A stretch of DNA of 64,000 bases, from the NCBI GenBank assembly GCA_021234155.1, contig JAJEKV010000039.1:2606001-2670000 (forward strand). Direction: 5' to 3'. Each line of letters begins with the position of its first letter. The first letter of the stretch is position 1. A program made the position numbers and the translations under genes. Positions 11,322 through 21,164 of this stretch are shown here, one piece after another. This stretch comes from Isoetes taiwanensis. Taxonomy: Eukaryota > Streptophyta > Lycopodiopsida > Isoetales > Isoetaceae. The notes under the pieces were generated by a model. That model did not search any database. It saw only the letters and a program-made list of their open reading frames with translations, and was not told the origin of the DNA.

Positions 11322-12386
11322 ATGCCTGCAGACTCCCCAAATATTTCTATAGGAGATCAGATTTGCTATTTACAACAGGATTTCTAATATAATATGCCTT
11401 GCCTCTCAGCATAATATGATCGTTGATTCATCTCAGGTTGCAGCCAGAGTGACATCTGATGGCACTGAAAAGTATGAGTGGATAGTGGTGAAAGTGATAC
11501 GTTTAGATCGTGAAACAAACAAGTATATTGGCAGCATTGTGTTTTATCACTATATATATGGAATGTATGCAGGAAATGATCCTTAAGTTTGCATGGATAA
11601 CTTTCTTTGATGCAGTGATTTGCCTGTTTGCACTCACTACATATGGAATATATGCAGATCCGAACAGGAAAAAATTTCCTTAAGCTTGCATGCATATGGT
11701 TTTGCCTGTTTCTACACAAGCAATCTGAGGGATATGTTTGGGCTTCAAGCAAGATCAAGGTTGTGATTTTGCTTTCTAGTTTGAACGTCTTTCCTTTTGG
11801 CTGCACAGATACGAGATTATTGATGAGGAACCAGGCGACGACGAGACAGATTATCAGACTCATATATTCAACTTCCTACACAGTTGTATTTGATGGGCTT
11901 GACATATATTGAATGTGTTGCAGTTTTGTTGACTGCAAGAAGTATAAGCTGCATCATACAACAATAATTCCATTGCCAAAGAAAAATGACCCTTCCAACT
12001 GCACAAGATTTTGGTCACGGATCACAAGTCCTTGCAGTGTACCCTGGAACAACAGCTCTTTACAAGGCTACAGTAGTGGCATAATGCAAGGTATAAATTG
12101 GTTATAAACATCTTCACTTTCAAGGTCTCTACTAAATCTTCTACTAACATATATTGTTGTCTGGGCTGTAATCCATAATGACAACTCTGTAGAGGAAAAC
12201 CGAAGAGTAAGTTTTACTTGATTTTTTCCAAGGGCCATTTGAGCTTAAAACTTAATGCTTTCTTTTGCCATTTGTAGCTACTCCTTGGAATTTGATGATG
12301 ATGAAGAGGAAGGATGTGCTGTCTTACCGAAGCGACCTGTTCCATTTTATCATGTTGTACAGCTTTCGCAGGGACATCATCAATGA

Positions 12387-12850
12387 CCGTGAACTTGTAA
12401 AATTATGTTCTTCCAATACAGCCAAATAGTAACATACTAACCCATTTGGTTAGCAAGCAAAAAAGGAATTGTACAAATAAGGACGAGACCAAGTAGCTTT
12501 TTGGATAGGTTTATACTCATCAGAGCTCATATCATAGATCTTTCTTTAATGCTGTGTATTGTGCTGTAAAACATCTGGTATATACAATACAATAGATTGT
12601 ACTTTAAACTGGACAATAAAAGTAGTTTTCTAATATACCATGGATCCCTCAATGAATTTTTAAAGTGAACGAGGAGCATTAAAGAAAAGTTCGGTCGAGA
12701 AGAATGATAGCTACGATGAGCAAATGTCTAAGGTTGGTTAAGAAAGTGGGGGATGACATACAAGTTTGGTTAAGAAAGTTAAAAATTAACAAGCAGAAGA
12801 TAACATGGTAGATATCATATCCGAAAGATGGAATTGCTACCACTATAAGC
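12387..12850. other. 3' flank of the SGF29-like pseudogene
   Basis: No gene is seen. The first 270 bases look like AT-rich 3' untranslated sequence. The rest is unassigned and leads into a LINE scrap. Confidence 0.4.
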
Positions 12851-12854
12851 AGAA

Positions 12855-13010
12855 TAAAGCTCAGCGCATATGGACTTCATATTAGACGAGATTGCTTGAT
12901 GTAGAGGTTTGGGGGTATATTCCATATTAAGCTAGAGTGAGTGAAAGAATGCGCACTTGAAGTTGAAGATGAAACCAATGTGCTATTCCATTGCCCCAAA
13001 TGTTGGCTAT
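12855..13010 (+). pseudogene. Scrap of a LINE C-terminal region
   Basis: Plus-strand translation in shifting frames gives SRIKLSAYGLHI, then LEVEDETNVLFHCPKC. The same pattern (SR[IM]RLSSHHLG followed by VEDE..HxLxxC) occurs in the C-terminal zinc region of the LINEs at 25.6 and 28.0 kb. About 150 bases survive, with frameshifts. Confidence 0.5.
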
Positions 13011-13088
13011 GGTGTTATACTTATCCTTCCTATTGTGCCTATAAAACTATTGATGGATATGGAAACTATTGATGGAACCTCCTCATAT

Positions 13089-13137
13089 GGAAACCCTTCC
13101 TAATTTCCATCATGCAAGGAAATCAGGAAGGGTTTCC
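13089..13137. repeat. Inverted repeat (hairpin) made of the GGAAACCCTTCC unit
   Basis: Arms at 13089-13108 and 13118-13137 match at 19 of 20 bases around a 9-base loop. The arm sequence is the same word that forms the tandem array at 13268-13380, here in opposite orientations. Confidence 0.85.
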
Positions 13138-13267
13138 ACTCAAAATTTGAATTTTGGGGTGACGTGTAGTTGATGGACGTGCCGCCTTAATGTCGGGCCT
13201 CCTTGTCGATAAGCGTAAGCCATAAAGGTTCACGTGTGTAAATATTTTGAAAAAAAAATAATTTCGT

Positions 13268-13380
13268 GGAAACCCTTCCTGTTTTCCCCGGAAACCCTTC
13301 CGATTTTCCAATATGGAAACCCTTCCGAATTTCCATGGAAACCCTTCCGAATTTCCATGGAAACCCTTCCGAATTTCCGT
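13268..13380. repeat. 22-base tandem repeat, five copies
   Basis: Units start at 13268, 13290, 13315, 13337 and 13359, each beginning GGAAACCCTTCC. The last three are nearly identical (GGAAACCCTTCCGAATTTCC plus AT or GT). The array stays open on the minus strand and adds a repeated GNSEGFPWKFGRVS-type peptide to a Mutator-like reading frame, which looks accidental. Confidence 0.9.
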
Positions 13381-13404
13381 GGAAAATCGAAAATCTTTCC
13401 ACGG

Positions 13405-13641
13405 TATGTTGATGGCCATCTCCTTTGCATTGTAGGCCATTGCATAAGTTATAGCGACGGAAGCTTCCTTTCTTAAATCATCTATTAATTCAGACGGCTT
13501 GTAATGTGGGTGCTCCCTAAATTTGTCATGGTACTTCCTTGCCAACCAACTAGGAGAGGCTTCTTTGTTGCTCAATTGCCGAACACCACCACAATTATGC
13601 TCTCCTAGGGTACGAATCTCATATCTTGACCTTGCCATCAA
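13405..13641 (-). pseudogene. Mutator-like (MuDR) transposase fragment
   Basis: The minus-strand frame reads RYEIRTLGEHNCGG, then SWLARKYHDKFREHPHYKP, then KEASVAITYAMAYNAKEMA. This matches the layout of plant MuDR-type transposases around the WRKY/GCM1-like Cys-His region and the helix before the catalytic domain. The frame then runs into the 22-base repeat array and ends at 13123. The catalytic DDE domain is absent. The ATG at 13639-13641 is probably internal to the original protein. Confidence 0.65.
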
Positions 13642-14545
13642 TTATACAAACAAATAAATGCCATGTACAATCTTCTTCTCTACACTTCACTCTATATCTA
13701 GTTTTATCAGACTTGATCACTTTGAATTTAGTATATGTTGCAATGGCATGGTGATCTAACAACATTCTTAGCATCTACCAAGGAATCAAATAGCCATCTC
13801 TTAAGCAATTCCATGCTACTTGTAGAAAATTTGATAGCTCCTGCAGCATCAGAGACAAATTTATCTAAGCCACCCATGCTTTTACTGAAGGAAAAAAATA
13901 AAATAAAAAACTAAAAAGAATCTCAAAGTTCATCAACGAATCTTTTCATTGCCAAAACTTGCAGGTGGTTCTTTTGTAGGAACTCCTATAATTTTGATTG
14001 AATTGCAAGGGTAATTGTAAATACCCTTTACTTGTAATTCAAAAGCCTTAATCTCTAGGAGAAAACACATGGAGAACAGATCTGATCTATGAAACAAGGC
14101 TTATATGTAAGATCCACATGCCAGATACATCACATGCTATAAGACCTTGAATTCCAAACAAATACTATAAGACAGCATAATTGAAACCAAGCTTTAAGCA
14201 ATATTGAGTGAGAAAAGCCAAGCCAACTGCATGCTTCTTTGGTCCAAGCCAGTCCTACAATCGCAATGCGCATATTGTCCAGCATAGACCTTCCATTAAG
14301 ATATGCAGATTGGATATACAGTTGTTCAACATACCTTGAAGTCTACGAGTTAAAGTACCACTATAATTCGTACAAGATGTTTCAAAGCGAGATGGATCTA
14401 AAATCAAAGGAACTCGAGGGGTCATCAATCTTATGAATAAAAGAGATAAGGCTGATGTTATTTATATCATCAAGGTTTTTGTTATTAGAAATTCTTTTGC
14501 AACATTCATCATATAGTCACCAAGAATGGTAAAATATTGGCTCTT
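13642..14545. other. No recognisable gene
   Basis: Mixed sequence. A minus-strand stretch near 13780-13870 reads FVSDAAGAIKFS and MELLKRWLFDS, which might be another transposase scrap, but I cannot assign it. The remainder is AT-rich with no coherent frame. Confidence 0.35.
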
Positions 14546-14548
14546 TAG

Positions 14549-15384
14549 CTACACATTGATTTTTTTAGCCTTTCTGAGCTTTGCTTTCTTGCCGGATCCG
14601 CTTGTGACCTTGCGTTGAAGCCTGATAAGACGAGCTTCAAAATCCTCTTCTTTTACTTCTGCTTCCTGAGTTTCTTCTTGGGATCTTATATGAGGCCTGT
14701 GAATCTGTAGTGGTGCAACAACATATGGAATATGGAAGCCGGTTAGCCAATTTGCACAGAGATTGAGGAAGTTTCTCACTTTAGCTACATTCTTCGGTGC
14801 TGGCCAACTGCTTATTGCCTCAATCTTCGATGGATCGGTGGCTATACCCTCGGCTGATACCACATGGCCTAAGTATTCAACTTGTATTATAGCAAAGTGG
14901 CACTTAGAAATTTTGCCGAACAAACGGTGCCATCTTAGCTTCTCTAAAACTTTCCTTAAATGCGCTACATACTCTTCCATTGACTTGCTGTAGATCAAAA
15001 TATCATCGAAGAAGATGATGACCAATTCATCCAAGAATTCCCTGAAGATGTCGTTCATGAGACTCATGAAGGTTGCTGGGGCATTTGATAGGCCGAAAGG
15101 CATAGCTGTAAATTCATAATGCCCATACTGCATTCTAAAAGCAGTCTTATGGATGTCTCCTTCCTTAATTCTTATCTGGTAGTAATCTGATCCCAACTCG
15201 ATCTTGGAAAAGACTTTTGCTCCTTGGAGCTGGTCCATCAAGTCATCTGCCCTTATATTTATTCTTTACCATCTGCTTGTTCATCTGACAGTAGGCAATA
15301 CACATTCTCAAACTTTCGTCTTTCTTATTTACGAAGAGAATTAGTGCCCCGAAGGGTGATACGCTTGCCCTAATGAATCATAGC
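14549..15384 (-). pseudogene. Ty3-type reverse transcriptase fragment
   Basis: On the minus strand the sequence from 15384 reads [20 protein letters not shown], then a broken stretch (MNKQM, NKYKGR), then an open frame 15241-14549 with [43 protein letters not shown] (the YxDD catalytic box, with F-F before D-D) and [18 protein letters not shown]. This is the Ty3 order of RT motifs. After VRNFLNL the expected FYRRFI-type segment is missing and an unrelated basic tail follows. The upstream half of the gene lies at 19726-19975, beyond a copia insertion. Confidence 0.85.
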
Positions 15385-16019
15385 TGTTGGAATATAAGTA
15401 GAAGTCATTATATATTCAGTCAGTTTAAGCTGGCAATATGTGCACTCAAGCGCAGTAAATTATCACTTGCACTTAAGAACCTAGGTAAAGTGGTTTTTAT
15501 GTTTGAAACGGATTAATGACCTAGGTGAGATAGTTGCAATGATGCCGAGCTCATATTTCAACTTGATATTTAAAGGTTCAATGGTACAAGGTGATAAATA
15601 TTCCAATTATACATGAGGAGGTGACGGCATGAATATTGGAAGCAAATGCATCAAAGAATTGATTACCTGTAAACCTTTCTAAACCAACTGCAAAACCGTC
15701 AGATGATCACCTGTATTATGAGACAATGAGAACGAGATGAAGCAAAGCAAGGGGCACCTTGAAGGAGTTCAGATTGAAAGCCTAATTCCTAATTGAGGCT
15801 TAGGTTCCCGAGTGTATATTTTCATTCAACTCATGAATAGTGTTTGAGTTATAGTTCATTGCTATAGTAATTCATACAAATAAACCCAATGGGTTGCCTT
15901 GATTATTTACATCATTTGTAGAGTTTAGGACTTAAACATTCAAGTGTTGATAGTGATCTAACTTGAGTGCATAAGTTAACCAAGTGCATTGATTGATATA
16001 GATAAGTTCAATTACAACA
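15385..16019 (+). repeat. 5' LTR of the copia element
   Basis: 635 bp, starting TG and ending CA, with the terminal words TGTTGG and ACAACA. It aligns along its length with 19096-19725 but differs by many substitutions and some indels (for example an additional 17-base stretch near 15450), so the insertion is not young. Confidence 0.9.
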
Positions 16020-16034
16020 TTTCGTATCAGAGCA
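16020..16034 (+). other. Primer-binding site
   Basis: TTTCGTATCAGAGC directly follows the 5' LTR. Plant copia elements commonly use TGGTATCAGAGC, complementary to the initiator tRNA-Met 3' end; this copy has C for G at one position. Confidence 0.75.
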
Positions 16035-16112
16035 GAAAAGATTTGCTGATTTTGAATCATGGCAAGCTGATTTGGTTGTAGAAGTTTATAAAGGAAGTGC
16101 TGGCTTTCAGAT

Positions 16113-16910
16113 ATGGAAAGATTCAATCATATATATTCTAGAATAGAAGATTTGTGGGATCTTGTTGATCTAGAAGGAGATGCTGAAGGGCCTGATATAG
16201 GTAGGAGCAATGCTGTCAGGTCTGTATCAGAGAGATCGGTTAATGCTACTGATGCAAGTGCAGGTGAAGGCACCTCAGGTGACACGTCAGGAGTAAGTAG
16301 GTGTGCAGCAGGGAGATCAATATATGCTAAAATCAAAGAGGCTCAGGGCATCATAACAAGTAAAGTCAGTCCAATTATTAGGCTCAAGCTTAGAGGCATG
16401 ACACCTAAGCAGATGTGGATGTTTCTGTTAAAACAATTTGAAAAGAAGACTTCATCTCAGATGGACCTTCTGGATAAAGAACTCAGGGGACTGAAGTTGC
16501 AAGAAGTTGGAGATGTTGCTAAAATTTTTAACAAATTTGATAATATTGTTGCAGTTTTAGCAGAGCAGGGGAGAATGTCTCTAACAGGAGCCAACAAGTG
16601 TTGCAAATATTCAGGTCAGTAGGTGAAAATGAAAACCTTTCCTTGTTTATGAGAAATATGGCCAAGAATAGAGAAGAAGCAGAGAGGATTATTAGAACAG
16701 AGTTTGAGCAGAAAAAGATCGTGAAGGAGGGTGAGGAAACATCTGAGATTTTACATATGTTGGAAAAAGAAATAAAAAGGACAAAGGCAATTGTTTTTAT
16801 TGCCATGAACCAGGACACTTTAAAAGTGATTGTCCTAAACTTAAAACTGAGTTCAATTGTTATCATTGTGGAGGTAAGGGCCATGTTGTACAAAATGCTC
16901 AACATCTAAA
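16113..16910 (+). pseudogene. Copia gag with zinc knuckles
   Basis: The open frame 16113-16622 contains the UBN2-type gag core (IRLKLRGMTPKQMWMFLLKQ, then LDKELRGLKLQEVGD). After a frame change it continues through NLSLFMRNMAKNREEAERI at about 16640-16730. A second change leads to CCHC knuckles at about 16786-16905: CFYCHEPGHFKSDC, then CYHCGGKGHVVQNA, in which the last Cys is replaced. Gag packages the element RNA. Confidence 0.8.
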
Positions 16911-17067
16911 GGAATATGGAAGATGGAGGGACAGGGGAAGAGATAGCCGAGGAGGAAGAGATGCAAGTTATAGGGGAAGAGGAGGAAGAAGGCAAACTGG
17001 AGTTCATATAACTCAAGAGCATGATGAAGAGGATAAGCGAAAGATTGAAGATGAAAATGAGGTAAAA

Positions 17068-17307
17068 TTGGCTTTGTCTATTCTTGATAAGGATGCTGAA
17101 CTTAATAAAAATACTGATGCCATTGTAGTTGATAGTGGAGCTGAGAGATCAGTAGTACAATCTCCTAATCTCCTCAAGAACATACATCAAGCAAGCACAA
17201 TAAATATTCAAGTTGGAAGTGGAGCTTTGCTGCCAACTGAAAGAAAGGGACTTTTGCAGTTGATTGACGTAGATGGGAAAATCGTAGATATAGAAAATGT
17301 TCTTTAA
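17068..17307 (+). pseudogene. Copia protease region
   Basis: The frame contains AIVVDSGAERSVV, with the DSG active-site box of retroviral-type aspartic proteases, followed by GSGALLPTERKG. A TAA at 17305-17307 separates it from the integrase part, which continues in a coherent frame from about 17310. Confidence 0.75.
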
Positions 17308-17412
17308 ATACTTGGCATAGTTAAAAATCTAATTTCAGTAAGTCAACTTGTTGACTTAGGGTATCGAGTCAATTTTGACTCAAAAGGATGTAGAATTTAC
17401 CTCAATGATGAA

Positions 17413-18255
17413 TTGAAGTTTTTTGCTAAGAGATGTGGGAATTTGTTTCAAATGGAGCATTTGACTTGTAATAGCATCAATAATGTTAATCTTTCAGAGG
17501 CTGGGGTATGGCATAACAGGCTGGCCTGCACACATTATAATAATATTAAATACATGGCAAAGCAAAATTTGATTGATTGCAAGGAAGTGCAAACTGGAAA
17601 GCTGTTATGTGAGGGCTGCATGCTTGGAAAGATAAACAGACTACCCTTCACAAAGGCGAAACACATAGCAAACCATGTAATTGAGTTAGTACATACGGAC
17701 TTATGTGGTCTATTGAATATCAGAGGAAGAACCAATAAGAGATATTTCATAACATTCATTGATGAATACAGTAGGAAATGTAAATGCTATTGTTTGGAGA
17801 GGGAATCATAAGACCTAACTGCATTCAAACAGTATGTAACTGAAGTCGAAAGAGGTCAAAAGGTAAAATGTATCAGATCAGATCGAGGTGGAGAATATTT
17901 GTCTACAAAGTTTAAATTATTTTGCATTGCCAATTGCATTAAGAGACAACTTACTTGCAGGTATAGCCCTCAGCAAAATGGAGTAGCAGAGAGAAGGAAC
18001 AGAATCTTAATGGATGCAGTGAGATCCATGATCAAGCATAGTGGTCTGCCAAACTATCTCTGGGAGGAAGCACTCAAAACAACAATCATGATTCAAAACA
18101 AGCTACCCATAACAATCCTCAAAAATAAAACACCTTCAATGCTTTGGTCAGATTCAAAGAGGGAATTAGATTTCAGCATGTATAGAGCTTATGTCCATGT
18201 CTTACTTATACTCATGTTCCAAAGAAAACTAAGGAAAAACTTGACAATAAGGTAG
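17413..18255 (+). pseudogene. Copia integrase region
   Basis: The GAG-pre-integrase part reads VWHNRLACTHYNNIKYMAK and CEGCMLGKINRLPF. The catalytic core follows with ELVHTDLCG (first Asp), FITFIDEYSRK (second Asp box), and SPQQNGVAERRNRILMDAVR with the catalytic Glu. A stop at 17809-17811 and a short gap to 17899 break the frame. Confidence 0.8.
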
Positions 18256-18663
18256 AAATTGGATTCTTAGTAGGGTATGGTGAAGAATCTAAAGGTTATA
18301 GAATTTTTATTCCAAATACAAGGTAGATTGTGATCAGTAGGGATGTTATCTTTAATGAAGAAACATTATACATGGATAGGATTAACAAAAGGGATAGTAT
18401 GCTAGACCATCCCAAAGAGGAAAAGAAAGTTGAATTTACATTGACCTTGAGTCCGAAATGATCAAAACAAAGGAATTGAAAGAGAAAAATATGAAATCAA
18501 ATGATGATATCTTAAAACAAAGGAATGAAAGAGCAAATGACATGTTGGAACATGTGCCTAGAAGGAGAAAAACACCAAAGTAAAAGGTTAATAGAGGAAG
18601 CAAATCTGGACAACACTGAATATGGCACAACAGAAGTTGGGAGAAGCAAAAGGCTAGAGCAAT

Positions 18664-19080
18664 ATGAACAAATATATATTAGAAGATGAAGCAATTCCAA
18701 AGTCTTTAGAAGAAGCTTTGAAGTGTGATGACAAGAAAAGATGGATGGCAGCCATGAAAGAAGAACTTGATTCATTTAAGCAGACACAAACCTATGAACT
18801 TGTTGATTACCCTGCTCATCAAAATGTGATTGGCGCTGATGGAAGTAAGAAGTTCAAAGCAAAACTAGTGGCTCAAGGTTTTACTTAGAAAAAAGAGAGT
18901 AGATTATGATGAAACCTACTCACCTATAGTGAAACTTACAAGCTTGAGACTGTTCTGAGAAGCGATATATCCAAATGAAGTTCATTAGTGCAGTTGAGCA
19001 GATTGCAGATGTGTTCACCAAAAGACTGACAAGAAGCAAGTTTGTCTATTTCAGGAATAGATTGAATGTTACAGGAATAT
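18664..19080 (+). pseudogene. Remnants of copia reverse transcriptase and RNase H
   Basis: The start of the RT domain is present (SLEEALKCDDKKRWMAAMK, then KFKAKLVAQGFT and a stop). The sequence then jumps to a C-terminal RNase H-like tail (SAVEQIADVFTKRLTRSKF) at about 18975-19060. The YVDD active-site region and most of RNase H are deleted. Confidence 0.75.
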
Positions 19081-19095
19081 ATGATGAAGGAATAA

Positions 19096-19725
19096 TGTTG
19101 GAATATAAGTAGAAGTCATCATATATTCAGTCAATTTAATCTGGCAGTATATGCACTCAATTGCACTTAAGAACCTAGGTAAAGTGGTTCTTATATTTGA
19201 GATGGATTAATGACCTAGGTGAGATAGTTGCAATGATGCCGAGTTCATATTTGAACTTGATATTTAAAGGTTCAATGGTCCAAGGTGATAAGTATTCCAA
19301 TTATACATGAGGAGGTGACGGCACGAATATTGGAAGCAAAGGCATCAAAGAATCGACCACCTTTAAACCTTTCTAAACCGACTGCAAAACCGTCGGATGA
19401 TCAACTGTATATTATGAGACGAGAAGGAGATGAAGCAAGGCAAGGGGCACCTTGAAGGAGTTTAGATTGAAAGCCTAATTCGTAATTGAGGCTTGGGTTC
19501 TCGAGTGTATATTTTCATTCAACCCATGAATAGTAGTTGAGTTATAGTTCATTGCTACAGTAATTCATGTAAATAAATCCAATGGTTGAATCTTTGTAAC
19601 TTGCCTTGATTATTTACATCATTTGTAGAGTTTAGGACTTAAACATTCAAGTGTTGATAGTGATCTACTTGAGTGCATAAGTTAACCAAGTGCATTGATT
19701 GGTATAGATAAGTTCAATTACAACA
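19096..19725 (+). repeat. 3' LTR of the copia element
   Basis: 630 bp, same ends as the 5' LTR. It is preceded by GATGAAGGAATAA, a weak polypurine tract. Confidence 0.9.
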
Positions 19726-19975
19726 CCAGCTGTAGCAACTCCTGCAATTGCTTCTTGAGCTCTGCCAGCTCTGGAGTGCTCATTAATGCGCCTGCTGCTC
19801 TCTTTTTGTACTTGGGTCCCATAGGCCAGTTGGTCTCCGTGGACGATAAAATCCTATTCTATTCTATTCTATAAGGTGCCTTACTGATAGGCTTAGCATC
19901 TGGTGCTAGTGTAATCTCACATTCCACGATTGACGACCACCAGTTTACAGGCAACAACAAGTTTGGAGCGGTTTC
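19726..19975 (-). pseudogene. Upstream part of the interrupted Ty3 polymerase gene
   Basis: Minus-strand reading gives CEITLAPDAKPISKAPYR, then, beyond a short LINE insertion, STPELAELKKQLQELLQL. This is the conserved entry into the Ty3 RT domain. It continues directly into [10 protein letters not shown] at 15384 once the copia element is removed, which confirms the nesting. Confidence 0.85.
19784..19872 (+). mobile_element. 5'-truncated LINE 3' end with an (ATTCT)n tail
   Basis: About 70 bases match, in reverse orientation, the 3' end of the LINE at 55.4 kb (CCTGCTGCTCTCT, then TTGGGTCCCATAGGCCAG and TCCGTGGACGATAAAATC), followed by ATTCT repeats. It sits between APYR and STPEL of the Ty3 gene, so the target is known from the reading frame. 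Confidence 0.85.
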
Positions 19976-20120
19976 TAGTATATTCTAGGCATATTCTAAC
20001 ATATACTTAAAATATGCCAAAAACCCAGATGAGCAAGGGCTTGGCGCCTAGGGGCAACCCAAAAATTTGGGGTATGCTTGAAGCCCAAAAATTGGTAAGA
20101 GGCTAACCATACTATTTTCA
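19976..20120. repeat. Dispersed repeat related to 61.9 kb
   Basis: The sequence CTAGTATATTCTAGGCAT followed by CATATACTTAAAATATGCCA and AAAACCC resembles the tandem units at 61917-62038; the later words GGGCAACCCAAAAATT are also shared with 62038-62053. No terminal repeats were resolved. Confidence 0.5.
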
Positions 20121-20169
20121 CTCGAACCAATCACGCTCTTCAACCTGTGCAAGTATATTAAGAACACCA

Positions 20170-20205
20170 CTAGTAACGATGCCCAGTGTTGCTGGGCATA
20201 AGTTG
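20170..20205 (-). mobile_element. Helitron-like 3' terminus
   Basis: Read on the minus strand: a hairpin GCCCAGC-AAC-ACTGGGC (20181-20197), then 11 bases ending CTAG at 20170, then T. A hairpin about 10-12 bases before a CTRR end inserted next to T is the Helitron 3' signature. The 5' end (TC after A) was not located; it would lie at higher coordinates. Confidence 0.45.
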
Positions 20206-21160
20206 GGGATCTGTAAATGATAAAGCAGCAATGATACCGAGGTGTTGTTCACCATTCAATGCATTATCCTTTCATTAAGTGTCTAGCTCGCTTTCCAATT
20301 CTTCCCTCTTAGAACCTTCCGCATTCATGATCTTGGACCTAGAATAGCTTGATGCATTGGGAAAGTTTCATTATGTCTTCCATGTTTGTTAGAGTCGAAG
20401 CACTAGAGTTGCATTAGAGGTCTGCATAAATGCATAATGCATTGGAGGTGTCGTTGGATTGAGTCTAATGGCTTTAATGGATTTCCCCCTTTTTTCCTCC
20501 TAAAAACCCTTTCCCATTTCATTTTCTTTTTCCGCTTAACTCCTCGTGATTAACTCACGTTGTTAGATGGTGTTCTCCCTAATCAATTCATGGCTATAGG
20601 TCGATGTTTTGATTTAGAAGGAAAAGGGGAAGGAAAAGGGAAGGGATTTAAATTGAGACGTCTACTATTAGGTTTGTATTGAATGGTGAATGTTAATGAT
20701 AGAATCTTGAGAAAATTGTGCATGTGTTACCTATATTGATACCATGTGACATGGCAAAAATTGTGCATTCCATTGTTTGAACCACCATCTAAGTGGGGCA
20801 TTAAAAAATTCCAACGGATCTTTAACAATTGTCAACCAAATGCATGTAAATTCTTATAGGTTCTCAAGAATCATAGATCAAAGCGGCCAAGGCCTTTACA
20901 TAATATAATATCTCTAATTTAAGACGTTGTATGTGGGGTTGTAAACTGAGTTAACGTCCACTTTTTGAAATAAAGAATATATGCATCTTTTGCTATAAAG
21001 AATAAATGCATACTTCTAAAGTTAGACTTCGAGTTCAATAAACAGCGGAATAATATAAAGTTATCTAGGAATGTGTTCATTCCAGAAGATTTTCCATGGT
21101 TAACCTTGCAATGATGTTAGCCCGTACCAAACATCATAACCTTGACATGATGTTTAACCC
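20206..21160. other. No recognisable gene
   Basis: AT-rich sequence with purine runs near 20620-20650. If the Helitron-like end at 20170 is real, this is probably element interior. Confidence 0.4.
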
Positions 21161-21164
21161 TTAC

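Larger units (their letters stand above)
5006..12386 (+). pseudogene. SGF29: SGF29-like gene (SAGA-associated factor 29), disrupted
   Basis: SGF29 is a SAGA co-activator subunit whose C-terminal tandem Tudor domain binds methylated H3K4 (established knowledge). Visible exons: 5006-5036 (AKTLAESEE, weaker because its phase does not fit the next exon), 10483-10591 (ISNYCIAQLDILIS), 10928-11360 (KRKRLKFEN through ISIGDQ, containing a MITE), 11437-11522 (VAARVTSDGTEKYEWIVVKV), from 11809 (YEIIDEEPGDDE), 11924-12090 (IIPLPKKNDPS, then VLAVYPGTTALYKATVV), a 14-base micro-exon 12193-12206, and 12278-12386 (YSLEFDDDEEEG to the stop). Phases of 10483-10591 and 10928 join exactly. Lesions: a MITE in an exon, a lost donor after 11360 (AT instead of GT), one extra base near 12003, and an in-frame TAA near 12081. 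A whole hAT element sits in the intron after 5036. Retained introns mean this is a genomic copy, not a processed one. N-terminal exons are missing or unrecognised. Confidence 0.85.
15385..19725 (+). mobile_element. Ty1/copia LTR retrotransposon, internally deleted
   Basis: LTRs at 15385-16019 and 19096-19725 begin TGTTGGAATATAAG and end ATTACAACA. Between them, on the plus strand, are gag, protease, integrase and a partial reverse transcriptase in the copia order. Flanks are ATAGC (15380-15384) and CCAGC (19726-19730), a degraded 5-bp duplication; comparison with the interrupted Ty3 gene suggests the original target was CCAGC. Multiple frameshifts, stops and a large RT/RNase H deletion make it non-autonomous. 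Confidence 0.93.

Noticed and set aside
11341-11437. AT-AC (U12-type) intron after 11360 of the SGF29-like gene
   Set aside because: The bases after the exon (ATTTGC) do not fit the U12 donor ATATCCTT; a mutated GT donor is simpler.
13187-13476. Repetitive peptide frames over the 22-base repeats
   Set aside because: They arise from a tandem repeat whose unit lacks stops; the real coding similarity ends at about 13405.
15385-19725. Autonomous copia element
   Set aside because: The RT active site and most of RNase H are deleted, and gag, protease and integrase are in broken frames.
19976-20205. A single Helitron running from 19976 to 20205
   Set aside because: The hairpin end points the other way (body toward higher coordinates), and the same two repeats occur in the opposite order at 59.9-62 kb.
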